Assembly: GCA_945883455.1 (NCBI GenBank)
Contig: CAMCXJ010000034.1
Coordinates: 1 to 15,545, forward strand
Reading direction: 5' to 3'
Length of the DNA stretch: 15,545 nucleotides
DNA from: Prosthecobacter debontii
GTDB lineage: Bacteria > Verrucomicrobiota > Verrucomicrobiia > Verrucomicrobiales > Akkermansiaceae
The translations under genes and the position numbers were made by a program. Shown in pieces: positions 1 through 6,945 of the stretch. Position 1 is the first letter of the stretch; each line of letters begins with the position of its first letter. The notes under the pieces were generated by a model that saw only the letters and a list, made by a program, of their open reading frames with translations, was not told where the DNA came from and made no database searches.

Positions 1-133
1 CGAAACTAAAAATTAGAAGGTATGTGATCTTCAAAGGATATTGGATACTGAGTTAGTATGGTTGAAATTTCAGCAAATCAAGCTGCCGATAAAAAGATCA
101 CGCTTTACCCGTCGTCTGCTATCGTTGCTGTGG

Positions 134-841
134 ATGAAACTGGTAAAACTGTTGGCGAATCTCGGATACGGATCGAGGAAAGAGGCGGAAAAGCTGATCA
201 AGAGCGGAGCGGTCACCGACAGCGCCGGCAAGGTTCTGAGAGCTCAGGATTTCCCCGGCGCGGAACACGTTAGGGTGCTTGGCGAAAAGCTCGATCCCAT
301 CGCGCCGCTGGTCATCGTGATGAACAAGCCGGAAGGCTACACCTGCAGCACTGCCGATCCTGGCGAGACGATTTATGATCTCCTCCCTCCCCGCTTCTCC
401 AAGCGCAACCCCGGCCTCAACCCCGTCGGCCGCCTCGACAAGGACACCACCGGCCTGCTCCTGATGACCGATGACGGGAAATTTCTCCACCAAGTGATCC
501 ATCCCAAATCCGGTTGCCTCAAGGTCTATCATGCCGTTCTCGCCCGGCCTCTGCGCGGCGACGAGGATGCGGTCTTCGGCTCCGGCGAGCTGCTTCTCGA
601 AAGCGAAACAAAACCCCTCCTCCCCGCCGGATTTGACGCGCTCGGCGAAAAGGAAGCGCTCGTGACTCTGCACGAAGGTCGCTACCATCAAGTGCGCCGC
701 ATGTTCGCTGCGGTCGGCAATCACGTCGTTTCCCTGAAACGGATCTCTATCGGCGGACTTAGGCTCCCCGAGGAACTCGCGGAGGGCGAGTGGCGCGCGG
801 TTTCCGATGAAGAAAGAACCGCGCTTTTCGCGAAGGATTGA
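134..841 (+). CDS. rsuA: 16S rRNA pseudouridine synthase, RsuA family
   Basis: Converts a uridine of 16S rRNA (U516 in E. coli) to pseudouridine during small-subunit assembly in the cytoplasm. With the start at 134 the protein is 235 aa, close to E. coli RsuA. An S4 RNA-binding domain occupies about residues 1-45 (MKLVKLLANLGYGSRKEAEKLI), followed by the synthase domain: NKPEGYTCST at 64-73, the catalytic motif GRLDKDTTG with Asp102, and EGRYHQVRRMFAAVGNHV near the C-terminus. Asp102 is the same position as the catalytic residue of E. coli RsuA, which supports this start. The frame stays open upstream to about 41, but that part precedes the S4 domain and is more AT-rich, so I leave it out. 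No Shine-Dalgarno sequence is visible. RluB/RluE/RluF paralogues are the alternatives; KPxGYxCST fits RsuA best. Confidence 0.88.
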   Translation: MKLVKLLANLGYGSRKEAEKLIKSGAVTDSAGKVLRAQDFPGAEHVRVLGEKLDPIAPLVIVMNKPEGYTCSTADPGETIYDLLPPRFSKRNPGLNPVGRLDKDTTGLLLMTDDGKFLHQVIHPKSGCLKVYHAVLARPLRGDEDAVFGSGELLLESETKPLLPAGFDALGEKEALVTLHEGRYHQVRRMFAAVGNHVVSLKRISIGGLRLPEELAEGEWRAVSDEERTALFAKD

Positions 842-916
842 CCCCGTGTAACTCGTGGCTAGGATGTTGTCCCGTTTCCAAAAATACCAACCAACCATCC
901 AAACACCACCACCACC

Positions 917-1408
917 ATGTCCATCCAAGTAGGCGACCAAGCCCCCGACTTCACCCTCGTCACCAAAACCGCCGACGGCCCCGCGCTCGTAAAACTTTCC
1001 GAGCACATCGGCAAAACCAACATCGTTCTCCTTTTTGTACCGATGGCCTTCACCGGCGTCTGTACGGCGGAGCTCTGCGACATTTCTTCCGGCATCAAGG
1101 ACTACGAGGCGCTGGATGCCAAGGTCTTCGCGATCTCCGGCGACAACCCTTTCGCGCAAGCCGCGTGGGCAGAGAAGGAAGGCATTACCATACCGCTTCT
1201 CAGCGATTACGAGCATGAGGTGGCGAAAGCCTATGGCGTCGCCTACGAACAGTTTCTCCCCGAGGCAAACCTCATTATGGGTGGCGTGCCGAAACGCTCC
1301 GCCTTCGCAATCGATAAAGCAGGCGTCATCCGGTTTTCCGACGTGCAGGAACATCCGAAAGACTTGCCGGATTTCGCAGCGCTCAAAGCCGCTCTTGCGA
1401 CTTTGTAA
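917..1408 (+). CDS. Peroxiredoxin (AhpC/TSA superfamily, CX4C type)
   Basis: A thiol peroxidase of 163 aa that reduces hydrogen peroxide and organic hydroperoxides in the cytoplasm. The thioredoxin-like fold starts VGDQAPDFTL (residues 5-14). The active site reads PMAFTGVCTAELC, with peroxidatic Cys49 in the PxxxTxxC motif and a second cysteine, Cys54, five residues on. This CX4C arrangement is typical of atypical 2-Cys BCP/PrxQ enzymes, while the PMAFTGVC wording resembles AhpE-like proteins, so subfamily is uncertain. The ATG follows a CAC/ACC-rich leader (about 903-916) without a Shine-Dalgarno sequence. The gene lies 75 nt after rsuA on the same strand; cotranscription is possible but not shown. 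Confidence 0.88.
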   Translation: MSIQVGDQAPDFTLVTKTADGPALVKLSEHIGKTNIVLLFVPMAFTGVCTAELCDISSGIKDYEALDAKVFAISGDNPFAQAAWAEKEGITIPLLSDYEHEVAKAYGVAYEQFLPEANLIMGGVPKRSAFAIDKAGVIRFSDVQEHPKDLPDFAALKAALATL

Positions 1409-1538
1409 AAATCAAAAATGAATCCTTTTTGTTTGCAGAACCAAAAAATATGAGCTTGGTTCATAAATCTTCGATACGCAGTTGCGGCTGATACTTCCGG
1501 GGGGAAAGATCAAGCGCCTCGTAGCGAAGAAAAATTGT

Positions 1539-1570
1539 AGGGCGCGGATCTGGAAACGGATCCGCGCCCT
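1539..1570. terminator. Terminator-like 12-bp hairpin
   Basis: AGGGCGCGGATC (1539-1550) pairs perfectly with GATCCGCGCCCT (1559-1570) around an 8-nt loop. On the minus strand the stem is followed by a T-rich run (complement of 1529-1537). On the plus strand the following bases (CTCCATTTCT) are only mildly T-rich. It sits between the peroxiredoxin and recA, both on the plus strand, so it could end the upstream transcript. The poor plus-strand T-tract leaves a repeat or regulatory hairpin open as alternatives. Confidence 0.4.
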
Positions 1571-1668
1571 CTCCATTTCTGGTGACGGATGTAGGTTGCT
1601 ATGAGCAACGGTTATCCCCTCCCTGATCCATACCGGACTTCTGGCAAAAAACTTAAAACTCTTTTTTT

Positions 1669-1682
1669 TGTTCCGGTGAACA
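1669..1682. promoter_or_regulatory. LexA operator (SOS box) of recA, Verrucomicrobia type
   Basis: TGTTCCGGTGAACA matches the palindromic consensus TGTTC-N4-GAACA at every fixed position. From memory, this is the LexA motif described for Verrucomicrobia and tested on the Verrucomicrobium spinosum recA promoter. It lies 44 nt before the recA ATG, inside a T-rich stretch, where a repressor would block transcription start. It supports both the SOS regulation of recA and the start at 1727. Confidence 0.85.
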
Positions 1683-1726
1683 TCTTTTTTCTTGCCACCG
1701 GGTCACTGGTTCTCCATCTTCCGCAC

Positions 1727-2779
1727 ATGGCTACAAAAACAGCAGCAGAAATAACGGCGGCGGAGAAAATCCAGGATGCACGGAAAAGGAACCTCGATCT
1801 AGCAATCTCCCAAATCCAGAAGGAATTCGGCGAGTCCGCCATCATGCGGATGGGCGATGCACATCGCATGGACATCGATGTGATCCCCACCGGAAACCTC
1901 CTCATCGACCGCGCGCTCGGCGTCGGCGGCTTTCCCCGCGGGCGTATCGTGGAAATCTTTGGCCCAGAATCCTCCGGCAAAACAACCCTCACCCTCACTG
2001 CCATCGCACAAGCCCAGAAGCGCGGTGGTCTTGCCGCCTTCATCGATGTCGAGCACGCACTCGATCCCCAATACGCCCGCAAACTCGGTGTAAACCTCGA
2101 CGACCTGCTAGTCTCCCAGCCCTCCTCCGGTGAGGAAGCCCTCCAAATCTGCGAGGCGCTAGTCCGCTCCAATGCGATTGACGTGGTCGTGCTCGACTCC
2201 GTCGCCGCCCTCGTCACGAAGCAGGAGCTCGACGGCGAGATCGGAGATTCCACCGTCGGCGCTCAAGCCCGCCTGATGAGCGCCGCGATGCGGAAACTCA
2301 CCTCCTTCATCTCCAAGGCCAAGACCGTCTGTATCTTTACCAACCAGATCCGCGAGAAAATCGGCGTGATGTTTGGCAGCCCGGAAACCACACCCGGCGG
2401 TCGTGCTCTGAAATTCTTCTCCTCCGTCCGCGTCGATATCCGCCGCATCGGCCAGATCAAATCCACCGACGGTACCGTCATCGGCAGCCGCACCAAGATC
2501 AAGGTCGTGAAAAACAAGGTAGCACCGCCTTTCACCGAGGCCGAGTTCGATATCATGTATGACGAGGGCATCTCCTCAACGGGTTCGCTGCTCGACCTCG
2601 CCCTCGAAATGGAGATCATCCAGAAACGCGGCTCCTGGTTCTCCTACGACGGCAATCAGCTCGCCCAAGGCCGCGACGCCGCCAAGGACGCTCTCAAGGC
2701 CGACCCCGCCCTCTACGAATCCCTCGAAATCAAGGTCAAGGAAGCCCTCGACGCCGCGAAGGAGAAGAAGAAAAAATAA
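1727..2779 (+). CDS. recA: RecA recombinase
   Basis: DNA-dependent ATPase that forms filaments on single-stranded DNA, drives strand exchange and triggers LexA self-cleavage. The protein is 350 aa, normal for the family. Visible motifs: Walker A GPESSGKT (residues 79-86), DVEHALDP with the catalytic Glu109, Walker B VVVLDSVAAL (153-162), loop L1 around 165-180 (ELDGEIGDSTVGAQARLMS) and loop L2 TNQIREKIGVMFGSPETTPGG (about 205-225), then ALKFFSSVRVDIRR. The lysine-rich tail (KEKKKK) replaces the acidic tail of E. coli RecA. I chose the ATG at 1727 because the family N-terminus begins there and a LexA box lies upstream at 1669. It converges with the nitroreductase gene. Confidence 0.98.
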   Translation: MATKTAAEITAAEKIQDARKRNLDLAISQIQKEFGESAIMRMGDAHRMDIDVIPTGNLLIDRALGVGGFPRGRIVEIFGPESSGKTTLTLTAIAQAQKRGGLAAFIDVEHALDPQYARKLGVNLDDLLVSQPSSGEEALQICEALVRSNAIDVVVLDSVAALVTKQELDGEIGDSTVGAQARLMSAAMRKLTSFISKAKTVCIFTNQIREKIGVMFGSPETTPGGRALKFFSSVRVDIRRIGQIKSTDGTVIGSRTKIKVVKNKVAPPFTEAEFDIMYDEGISSTGSLLDLALEMEIIQKRGSWFSYDGNQLAQGRDAAKDALKADPALYESLEIKVKEALDAAKEKKKK

Positions 2780-2909
2780 CGGCCTTCGGGGCGTCCCTAG
2801 CATTCCAGCCCCAGGCTGTTGAAGAGGGATCTTGTCCATCCTTTCAGATCAAAGCACAGTCTTTGTGCAAACGTTCTAAGAGGATAGCCGGCCGGAGGCG
2901 CGGCGCTTC

Positions 2910-3554
2910 TTACACGTGTTCGATGACCTGCGCGTCCAGGAACCGCGCTTTGGGTGCCACGGCGTATTTATCTTCCGGCGAGCGGTAGCCGAGGGCGCAG
3001 GCGACAGCGGTGGCGTAGCCGGTGCCAGGGAGGCCGAGGATGGTGTCGTAGTCGGCGGGGGAAATGCCTTCGAGCGGGCAGGAATCGATGCCGAGGACGG
3101 CGGCGGAGGTCATGAGCTGGCCGAGCGCGATGTAAACCTGGCGGGTGTTCCATGCCTGCTTTTCGGCAGGGGTCATGGCGGAGGAGAAGGAGGAGATCAT
3201 CCCGGAAAGCCCCGCCAGCGCCTCGATCGGGGTGCCTTGAATTTCGGAAAGGCGGGCGATCCATGAGTCGATATCGGCCTGGGTGAGATCGGTGCGGGCG
3301 GTGAGGACGACGAGGTGGGAGGCGTCAATAAGCTGAGGTTGGTTCCAGGAGGCTGCCTTGAGTTTTTCCCGGATCTCGGGGTTTTCCACGACGAAGAATT
3401 TCCACGGCTGGAGGCCGAAGGAGGACGGCGTGAGGACGAGGGATTTCTCGAAGGCGTCCCAGGTTTCGGCGGGGATTTTCCGCGCGGGATCGAAAGCCTT
3501 GGTGGCGTAGCGGAAGCGGAGGGCGGCGAGGAGATCGTTCGGCTGGATAGTCAT
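2910..3554 (-). CDS. FMN-dependent nitroreductase family NAD(P)H oxidoreductase
   Basis: A 214-aa flavoprotein of the NfsB/YdgI-like nitroreductase family, probably reducing nitro-aromatic or quinone substrates with NAD(P)H; the natural substrate is unknown. The N-terminal FMN-phosphate region reads RFRYATKAFDP (13-23), followed by TPSSFGLQPWKFFVV (42-56), the usual FMN-contacting loop, and GIDSCPLEGI (155-164), the conserved flavin-side strand before the C-terminal arm. The start codon lies 9 nt after the lptD stop on the same strand, so the two are probably cotranscribed, without an evident functional link. It ends convergent with recA. Confidence 0.85.
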   Translation of the reverse strand: MTIQPNDLLAALRFRYATKAFDPARKIPAETWDAFEKSLVLTPSSFGLQPWKFFVVENPEIREKLKAASWNQPQLIDASHLVVLTARTDLTQADIDSWIARLSEIQGTPIEALAGLSGMISSFSSAMTPAEKQAWNTRQVYIALGQLMTSAAVLGIDSCPLEGISPADYDTILGLPGTGYATAVACALGYRSPEDKYAVAPKARFLDAQVIEHV

Positions 3555-3563
3555 GGCGCCGGA

Positions 3564-6035
3564 CTATTCCGCATCGAGCTTGAAAGGCAAGGAGGCGGTG
3601 GGAAAATCTTTCAGCGTGAGGCTGAATATCACGCTAAACTCGTCCTCGAAACGGTTGTCGCGGTGGGTGACGCCCATCCCCCCGACCCAGTTCCCGTAGT
3701 CGCGGTGCAAGGTGTATTGCTGGATTTCAAGCGTGCTGTCGTCCATCTCGAAGGTATGCTGAGTGCCGATGCCCCAGTTTTCCGAGAGGCGGAGGTAGGT
3801 GCCGAGGGCGATGCGGTTGGAGTCGAGTAGGACGGGGTGATTGTTGAGCTGGCGGTAGGCGAGGGAGACCTCTATGTCCTGCCAGGGCATGAAGCGGAGG
3901 CGGGAATTGATTTCCGAGAAACCCGAACCGCTATCGAAGAGCGGCAACTGTGTCTCCAGATCGAGGCTGAGCCATGGCAGCGGCTGCCAGCGGATGTCGT
4001 TGTAAAGGTTGGACCATTCGCGGTTGCCTTCGGGGTCATCGATGTATCTGTCGATGTAGGTGTCCATGAATAGCCATTCGAGCGATTGTCCGTCGCGGCG
4101 GGTGATGAGGTGGTTCCGCGCACCGAAGCGCAGGATGTTCCAGCTCTCCACTTCATCGATGGCGGTGAAACTCGTGGTTTGCAACGGCCTCGGGCGGGTG
4201 GTGAAGGTCAGGCGGTCGATCTTCGGGTAATCGCGGTCAAGTTCGTCCACAGCGACAAAGGACAGCGCGGTGTAGGGCTGTATGACGTGGAGCAGGCCGC
4301 GGATGCCCGGCAGGGAGTCGTTGGCGGTGCCGTAATCGTTGGAGAATTTCACCGCCGCCTCAGCGCCGCCGTGGAACATGAAGCGGGCATCCGAATCTGC
4401 CGGGCTTTGGACGGAGGAATAGTGGGCGTATGCCGCGCCGACGTAGGGATTAAAGCTGAACCAATCACCGTTTGAGAAAGGCAGGGAAAAGGAATGGTTG
4501 CTGTGGAAGCGATTAAATCCCGTGTCCAGAAGCTGCGAGCGAAGCGCCGGGATGCGGGGATCGCCGGGCGGCAGCGCACGGATCTTCTGCACGAGCGAAC
4601 GCTCATACCCATTGAGCTGGACTAGCAAGCCGGGCACTTGCGGATCTCCGGCCGGTAGCGCAAGCAGGGGATTGATAATGCCACTGCGGATCACATCGCC
4701 CGCTTCGACACCACGGACGGAAAAGGAAGTCTGCCCCTCATGCTGCAGCGGCAAGCCAAAAAGCGGACACCTCACTTGGTCGAAGGCGATTTCGGGACTC
4801 TGCGTATCGGCCCGGTAAAAATCGTTCACGCGGAAACGCCCGAAAATCGAAAGCAGCGATTCGTCGTCGCGGCGGTAGAGCCCGATTGTATTGTCGGGTG
4901 CGGGGTTCGTGCGATAGATGTCCGGTGCGAAGTCCTCGAGGTAATACTGGTCTGAAAGGTAGGTGAGATTGGTGTCCAGCCGCCAGTCCGCATCGTCCGC
5001 AAACTCAAGTTCCTTGCGATCCTTGAGCCGGATCTGGAAGCGGTTCTCATCGACCCCGAACCGCGGGATTCCGGTGCGGGTATCACGCGGGTCGTTGTCG
5101 TTTAGATAGTAAAGGCTCAGACCGGAGATCTCATCACGGCTTTCCTCGCGGGTGTCCACCAGGTCGAGGCCGACCGCCACCCCACGGCTGGCGCGGAGGT
5201 CGAAGCGCCAGCGGGAAAGCAGCCACGCGTCCTCGTTTTCGCCGGTTAGAGGGTTACTATCGCCGCCGAGCATGATGCCGTAGGTATTGAGCAGGAAAGG
5301 CCCCCAATGGGATCGTGAGCCCGGCACGAAATGATAGCCGAGCTCCGAATCGAGCGGCTGGCTGAGGTAGGGCAACCAGAATACGGGAGTATCACCCGCG
5401 TAGAGCTTCAGGTTCTTGAAGGTGACTTTTTCCCCAGGGTAAACCGTCGTTACGTCGGAGCGCACCCAGTAGTTGGGATCCTCCACATCATGGGTGCTGA
5501 TGCCCGCATTTTCGCCGACGAAGACCGTCCTGCCACCGTCGGATTTCCCAGTGAATTTCCCCGCTTCCAGGAGGATCGGATCCATCGAGATCCGCAAGCC
5601 GGAAGCATCGAGCGTTCCGGTCTCGTAGAAATAAACGGCACGCTCGCCGCGCTGCAGCAAGTTGCCTTGGTAAACGGAGACGTTGCCCTGAAATGTGACC
5701 GATTGTTCCTTGAGATCAAGGTTCGCGCGGTCCGCGAAAATCTCGAGGCCGTTGTCGCCTTGCACCTTCACGGGGCCGCCGAAGCGGATACCGTCGTCTA
5801 GGTTGCCTTCGATGGTGCCGCCTTGGTTAGCGATCTTCAAGTTTTCCGGAAGCGCAGGCCCTAGGGGCACGCCGCCGGAGGGAATTTCCGGAGCAGGCAC
5901 CGGCTGGATCAAATCCACAGGCGGAGCCACGGCACCCGCGGGAAGAAGCGAACCACCCTCCTCCCGTTGCGCGCGCAGCGATAACGTAAACAACGGGGCG
6001 ACCCAAAGCAGGGCGAGAAAACGGGCGTGGGACAT
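3564..6035 (-). CDS. lptD: LPS-assembly protein LptD (OstA)
   Basis: Outer-membrane beta-barrel that, with LptE, inserts lipopolysaccharide into the outer leaflet. The start at 6035 opens an evident signal peptide (MSHARFLALLWVAPLFTLSLRA, cut before Q); the frame is open to 6122 but that extension precedes the signal. The mature part begins with a Pro-rich linker, then an OstA/LptA-like beta-jellyroll (from about residue 65, GGTIEGNLDDGIRFGGPVKV) and the barrel. The segment with LYAGDTPVFWLPYLSQP and LGYHFVPGSRSHWG is typical of LptD. Length is 823 aa, near E. coli LptD (784). Only one Cys (in QVRCPLFG) is present, so the two disulfides of the E. coli protein cannot form. A 28-residue imperfect repeat sits at about 460-502. 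The gene starts only 10 nt after the end of the truncated integrase, which implies transcription through or from the integrase remnant. Confidence 0.92.
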   Translation of the reverse strand: MSHARFLALLWVAPLFTLSLRAQREEGGSLLPAGAVAPPVDLIQPVPAPEIPSGGVPLGPALPENLKIANQGGTIEGNLDDGIRFGGPVKVQGDNGLEIFADRANLDLKEQSVTFQGNVSVYQGNLLQRGERAVYFYETGTLDASGLRISMDPILLEAGKFTGKSDGGRTVFVGENAGISTHDVEDPNYWVRSDVTTVYPGEKVTFKNLKLYAGDTPVFWLPYLSQPLDSELGYHFVPGSRSHWGPFLLNTYGIMLGGDSNPLTGENEDAWLLSRWRFDLRASRGVAVGLDLVDTREESRDEISGLSLYYLNDNDPRDTRTGIPRFGVDENRFQIRLKDRKELEFADDADWRLDTNLTYLSDQYYLEDFAPDIYRTNPAPDNTIGLYRRDDESLLSIFGRFRVNDFYRADTQSPEIAFDQVRCPLFGLPLQHEGQTSFSVRGVEAGDVIRSGIINPLLALPAGDPQVPGLLVQLNGYERSLVQKIRALPPGDPRIPALRSQLLDTGFNRFHSNHSFSLPFSNGDWFSFNPYVGAAYAHYSSVQSPADSDARFMFHGGAEAAVKFSNDYGTANDSLPGIRGLLHVIQPYTALSFVAVDELDRDYPKIDRLTFTTRPRPLQTTSFTAIDEVESWNILRFGARNHLITRRDGQSLEWLFMDTYIDRYIDDPEGNREWSNLYNDIRWQPLPWLSLDLETQLPLFDSGSGFSEINSRLRFMPWQDIEVSLAYRQLNNHPVLLDSNRIALGTYLRLSENWGIGTQHTFEMDDSTLEIQQYTLHRDYGNWVGGMGVTHRDNRFEDEFSVIFSLTLKDFPTASLPFKLDAE
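4530..4658 (-). repeat. Imperfect 28-residue repeat inside LptD
   Basis: LptD residues 460-474 (LPAGDPQVPGLLVQL) and 488-502 (LPPGDPRIPALRSQL) share 9 of 15 residues and start exactly 28 residues apart. The segment is Pro/Gly-rich with amphipathic stretches between, so it probably lies in an extended loop between barrel strands. It looks like an internal duplication rather than a family feature. Confidence 0.6.
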
Positions 6036-6045
6036 TTCCAAAAAG

Positions 6046-6648
6046 TCAACGGAAGCGGACGGGTGAAGTAAAGGAGCAAGACGGGTCCAGACCAGAGTTC
6101 CTGAAAAAGGGCGAGACCTCAAAGTCCATCCGCCAATCTTCCAGTTGCCGGCGTGTCATGTTCTTCAAATCCACATCCTTGATGCGTAATTGAACCAGCT
6201 CCTGCAAGCGCAGACCCCCGCCGTATTGCAACAAGGCCGGGGTTTTGTAGATCTCCTCGAGCTTCCCCTCCAACCCCATCAGCTCCGTCTTGCTCTTGCC
6301 CGTTCCTCCGCTCTTCCGGCAAAGCTCCAGCCAGTTCAGATACCACACGATCGCATCCTTCCACTGCCTCAGCCGCCAAGCTGGTTGTTCCTTCTTCTTG
6401 GCGCATTCCCTCCACCATGCCTCCATCGTTTCCCTGCCCGGCGGCAGATCGCGCTGCACCCGCCAGTCCTCGATCCAGCTCAGGACATAGCCGTAGGCGT
6501 CCATATCACGGCGCATCAGGTCGCGCGAGGCTTCCAGATCCTTCCTCCAATCGAACTGTAACTTTCTTGTAACCGCGGGTGGATGCTCATCATTCATTTG
6601 AACACTGTTCATCAGTTTAGTTGCCATTGACAAGAAAAATTTAACCAT
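6046..6648 (-). pseudogene. intI: Truncated integron-integrase-like tyrosine recombinase
   Basis: Reads as a remnant of a site-specific tyrosine recombinase of the integron-integrase type. Residues about 139-161 (LLQYGGGLRLQELVQLRIKDVDL) are the box I region, with the first catalytic Arg as Arg147. Homology then stops: about 39 unrelated residues follow to the stop, and the HxxR box, Trp/His and the nucleophilic Tyr are absent. The part before box I (DWRKDLEASRDLM... WRLRQWKDAIVWYLNWLELC) looks like an alpha-helical N-terminal domain, but the segment between it and box I is short, so an internal deletion is possible. Length 200 aa versus more than 300 for complete integrases. Starts at 6648, 6627, 6612 or 6597 are all possible; 6648 has a weak AGG upstream. 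It is divergent from the cassettes, as in ordinary integrons, and its stop is 10 nt from lptD. Confidence 0.78.
6599..6611. promoter_or_regulatory. 13-bp palindrome at the integrase start
   Basis: TGAACA-C-TGTTCA is a perfect inverted repeat around one base. It lies immediately upstream of the in-frame ATG at 6597 of the integrase remnant. Its half-sites are those of the recA LexA box but in inverted order and with 1-bp spacing, so it is not a canonical Verrucomicrobia SOS box. It may be an operator for the integrase gene or chance. Confidence 0.35.
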
Positions 6649-6862
6649 GGATTACCTGACCTTCGTACGTTCCAAAAGATCAGCTCAGCCGGATAGCGAT
6701 TTCTGTTAGATCATTCTTTCCTTTAAAATTTAGCGATCCAAGAAATCATAAAAACAAAATAGATTCCATAACACGCTCATCCTGAATACGTTAAAATTCG
6801 ATTTCAAATCTTCTTGACCGATTGAACCCAACTGATATCGTTATGATTAGAACTAATACACT
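6649..6862 (+). promoter_or_regulatory. AT-rich integron leader with possible cassette promoter (Pc)
   Basis: A non-coding, visibly AT-rich stretch between the integrase remnant and the attI-like core. The best outward promoter candidate is TTGACC (6814-6819) with TATCGT (6836-6841) at 16-bp spacing. It is placed just before attI, where a Pc promoter would drive the first cassettes. The -10 matches only 4 of 6 consensus bases. Confidence 0.4.
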
Positions 6863-6869
6863 GTTAGCC
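6863..6869 (+). other. attI-like core site (first cassette boundary)
   Basis: GTTAGCC is the exact reverse complement of GGCTAAC (7779-7785), the R'' box of the first attC. Insertion would have occurred between G6863 and T6864. It departs from GTTRRRY at one base. The position, about 215-265 nt from the integrase start candidates and before the first cassette gene, is right for attI. Confidence 0.7.
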
Positions 6870-6945
6870 AAGAAACGAATATGAACCAAAGCAAATCCAC
6901 CCACACCTAGCCATCGGAATCGCAATCAGTTTAGTTATCGTAGCA

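Larger units (their letters stand above)
1409..1726. other. Intergenic region upstream of recA
   Basis: A gap of 318 nt. It holds a weak 7-bp hairpin GAACCAA/TTGGTTC (1438-1462), a strong 12-bp GC-rich hairpin (1539-1570), a small GTTGCT-ATG-AGCAAC hairpin (1595-1609) and the LexA box (1669-1682). The recA frame is open from 1601, but no RecA homology exists before 1727 and the operator lies between, so I treat 1601-1726 as non-coding leader and promoter. Confidence 0.6.

Noticed and set aside
58..273. Frame starting MVEISANQAADKKITLYPSS upstream of rsuA
   Set aside because: The first 35 residues look protein-like, but from about 134 it overlaps the rsuA S4 domain in another frame and turns into shadow composition; no family recognised.
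119..1354. Long open frame on the minus strand across rsuA and the peroxiredoxin
   Set aside because: It shows no family features, and both plus-strand genes beneath it have complete catalytic motifs; it is a high-GC shadow frame.
1438..1462. GAACCAA/TTGGTTC hairpin after the peroxiredoxin gene as terminator
   Set aside because: AT-rich 11-nt loop, only 7 bp and no T-tract downstream.
1601..1726. N-terminal extension of RecA from ATG 1601
   Set aside because: Not RecA-like, and the LexA operator lies inside it; ATG 1727 gives a normal-length RecA.
2780..2909. Terminator between the convergent recA and nitroreductase genes
   Set aside because: Expected here, but only a 5-bp CAGCC/GGCTG stem (about 2807-2819) without a T-tract is visible; not enough to annotate.
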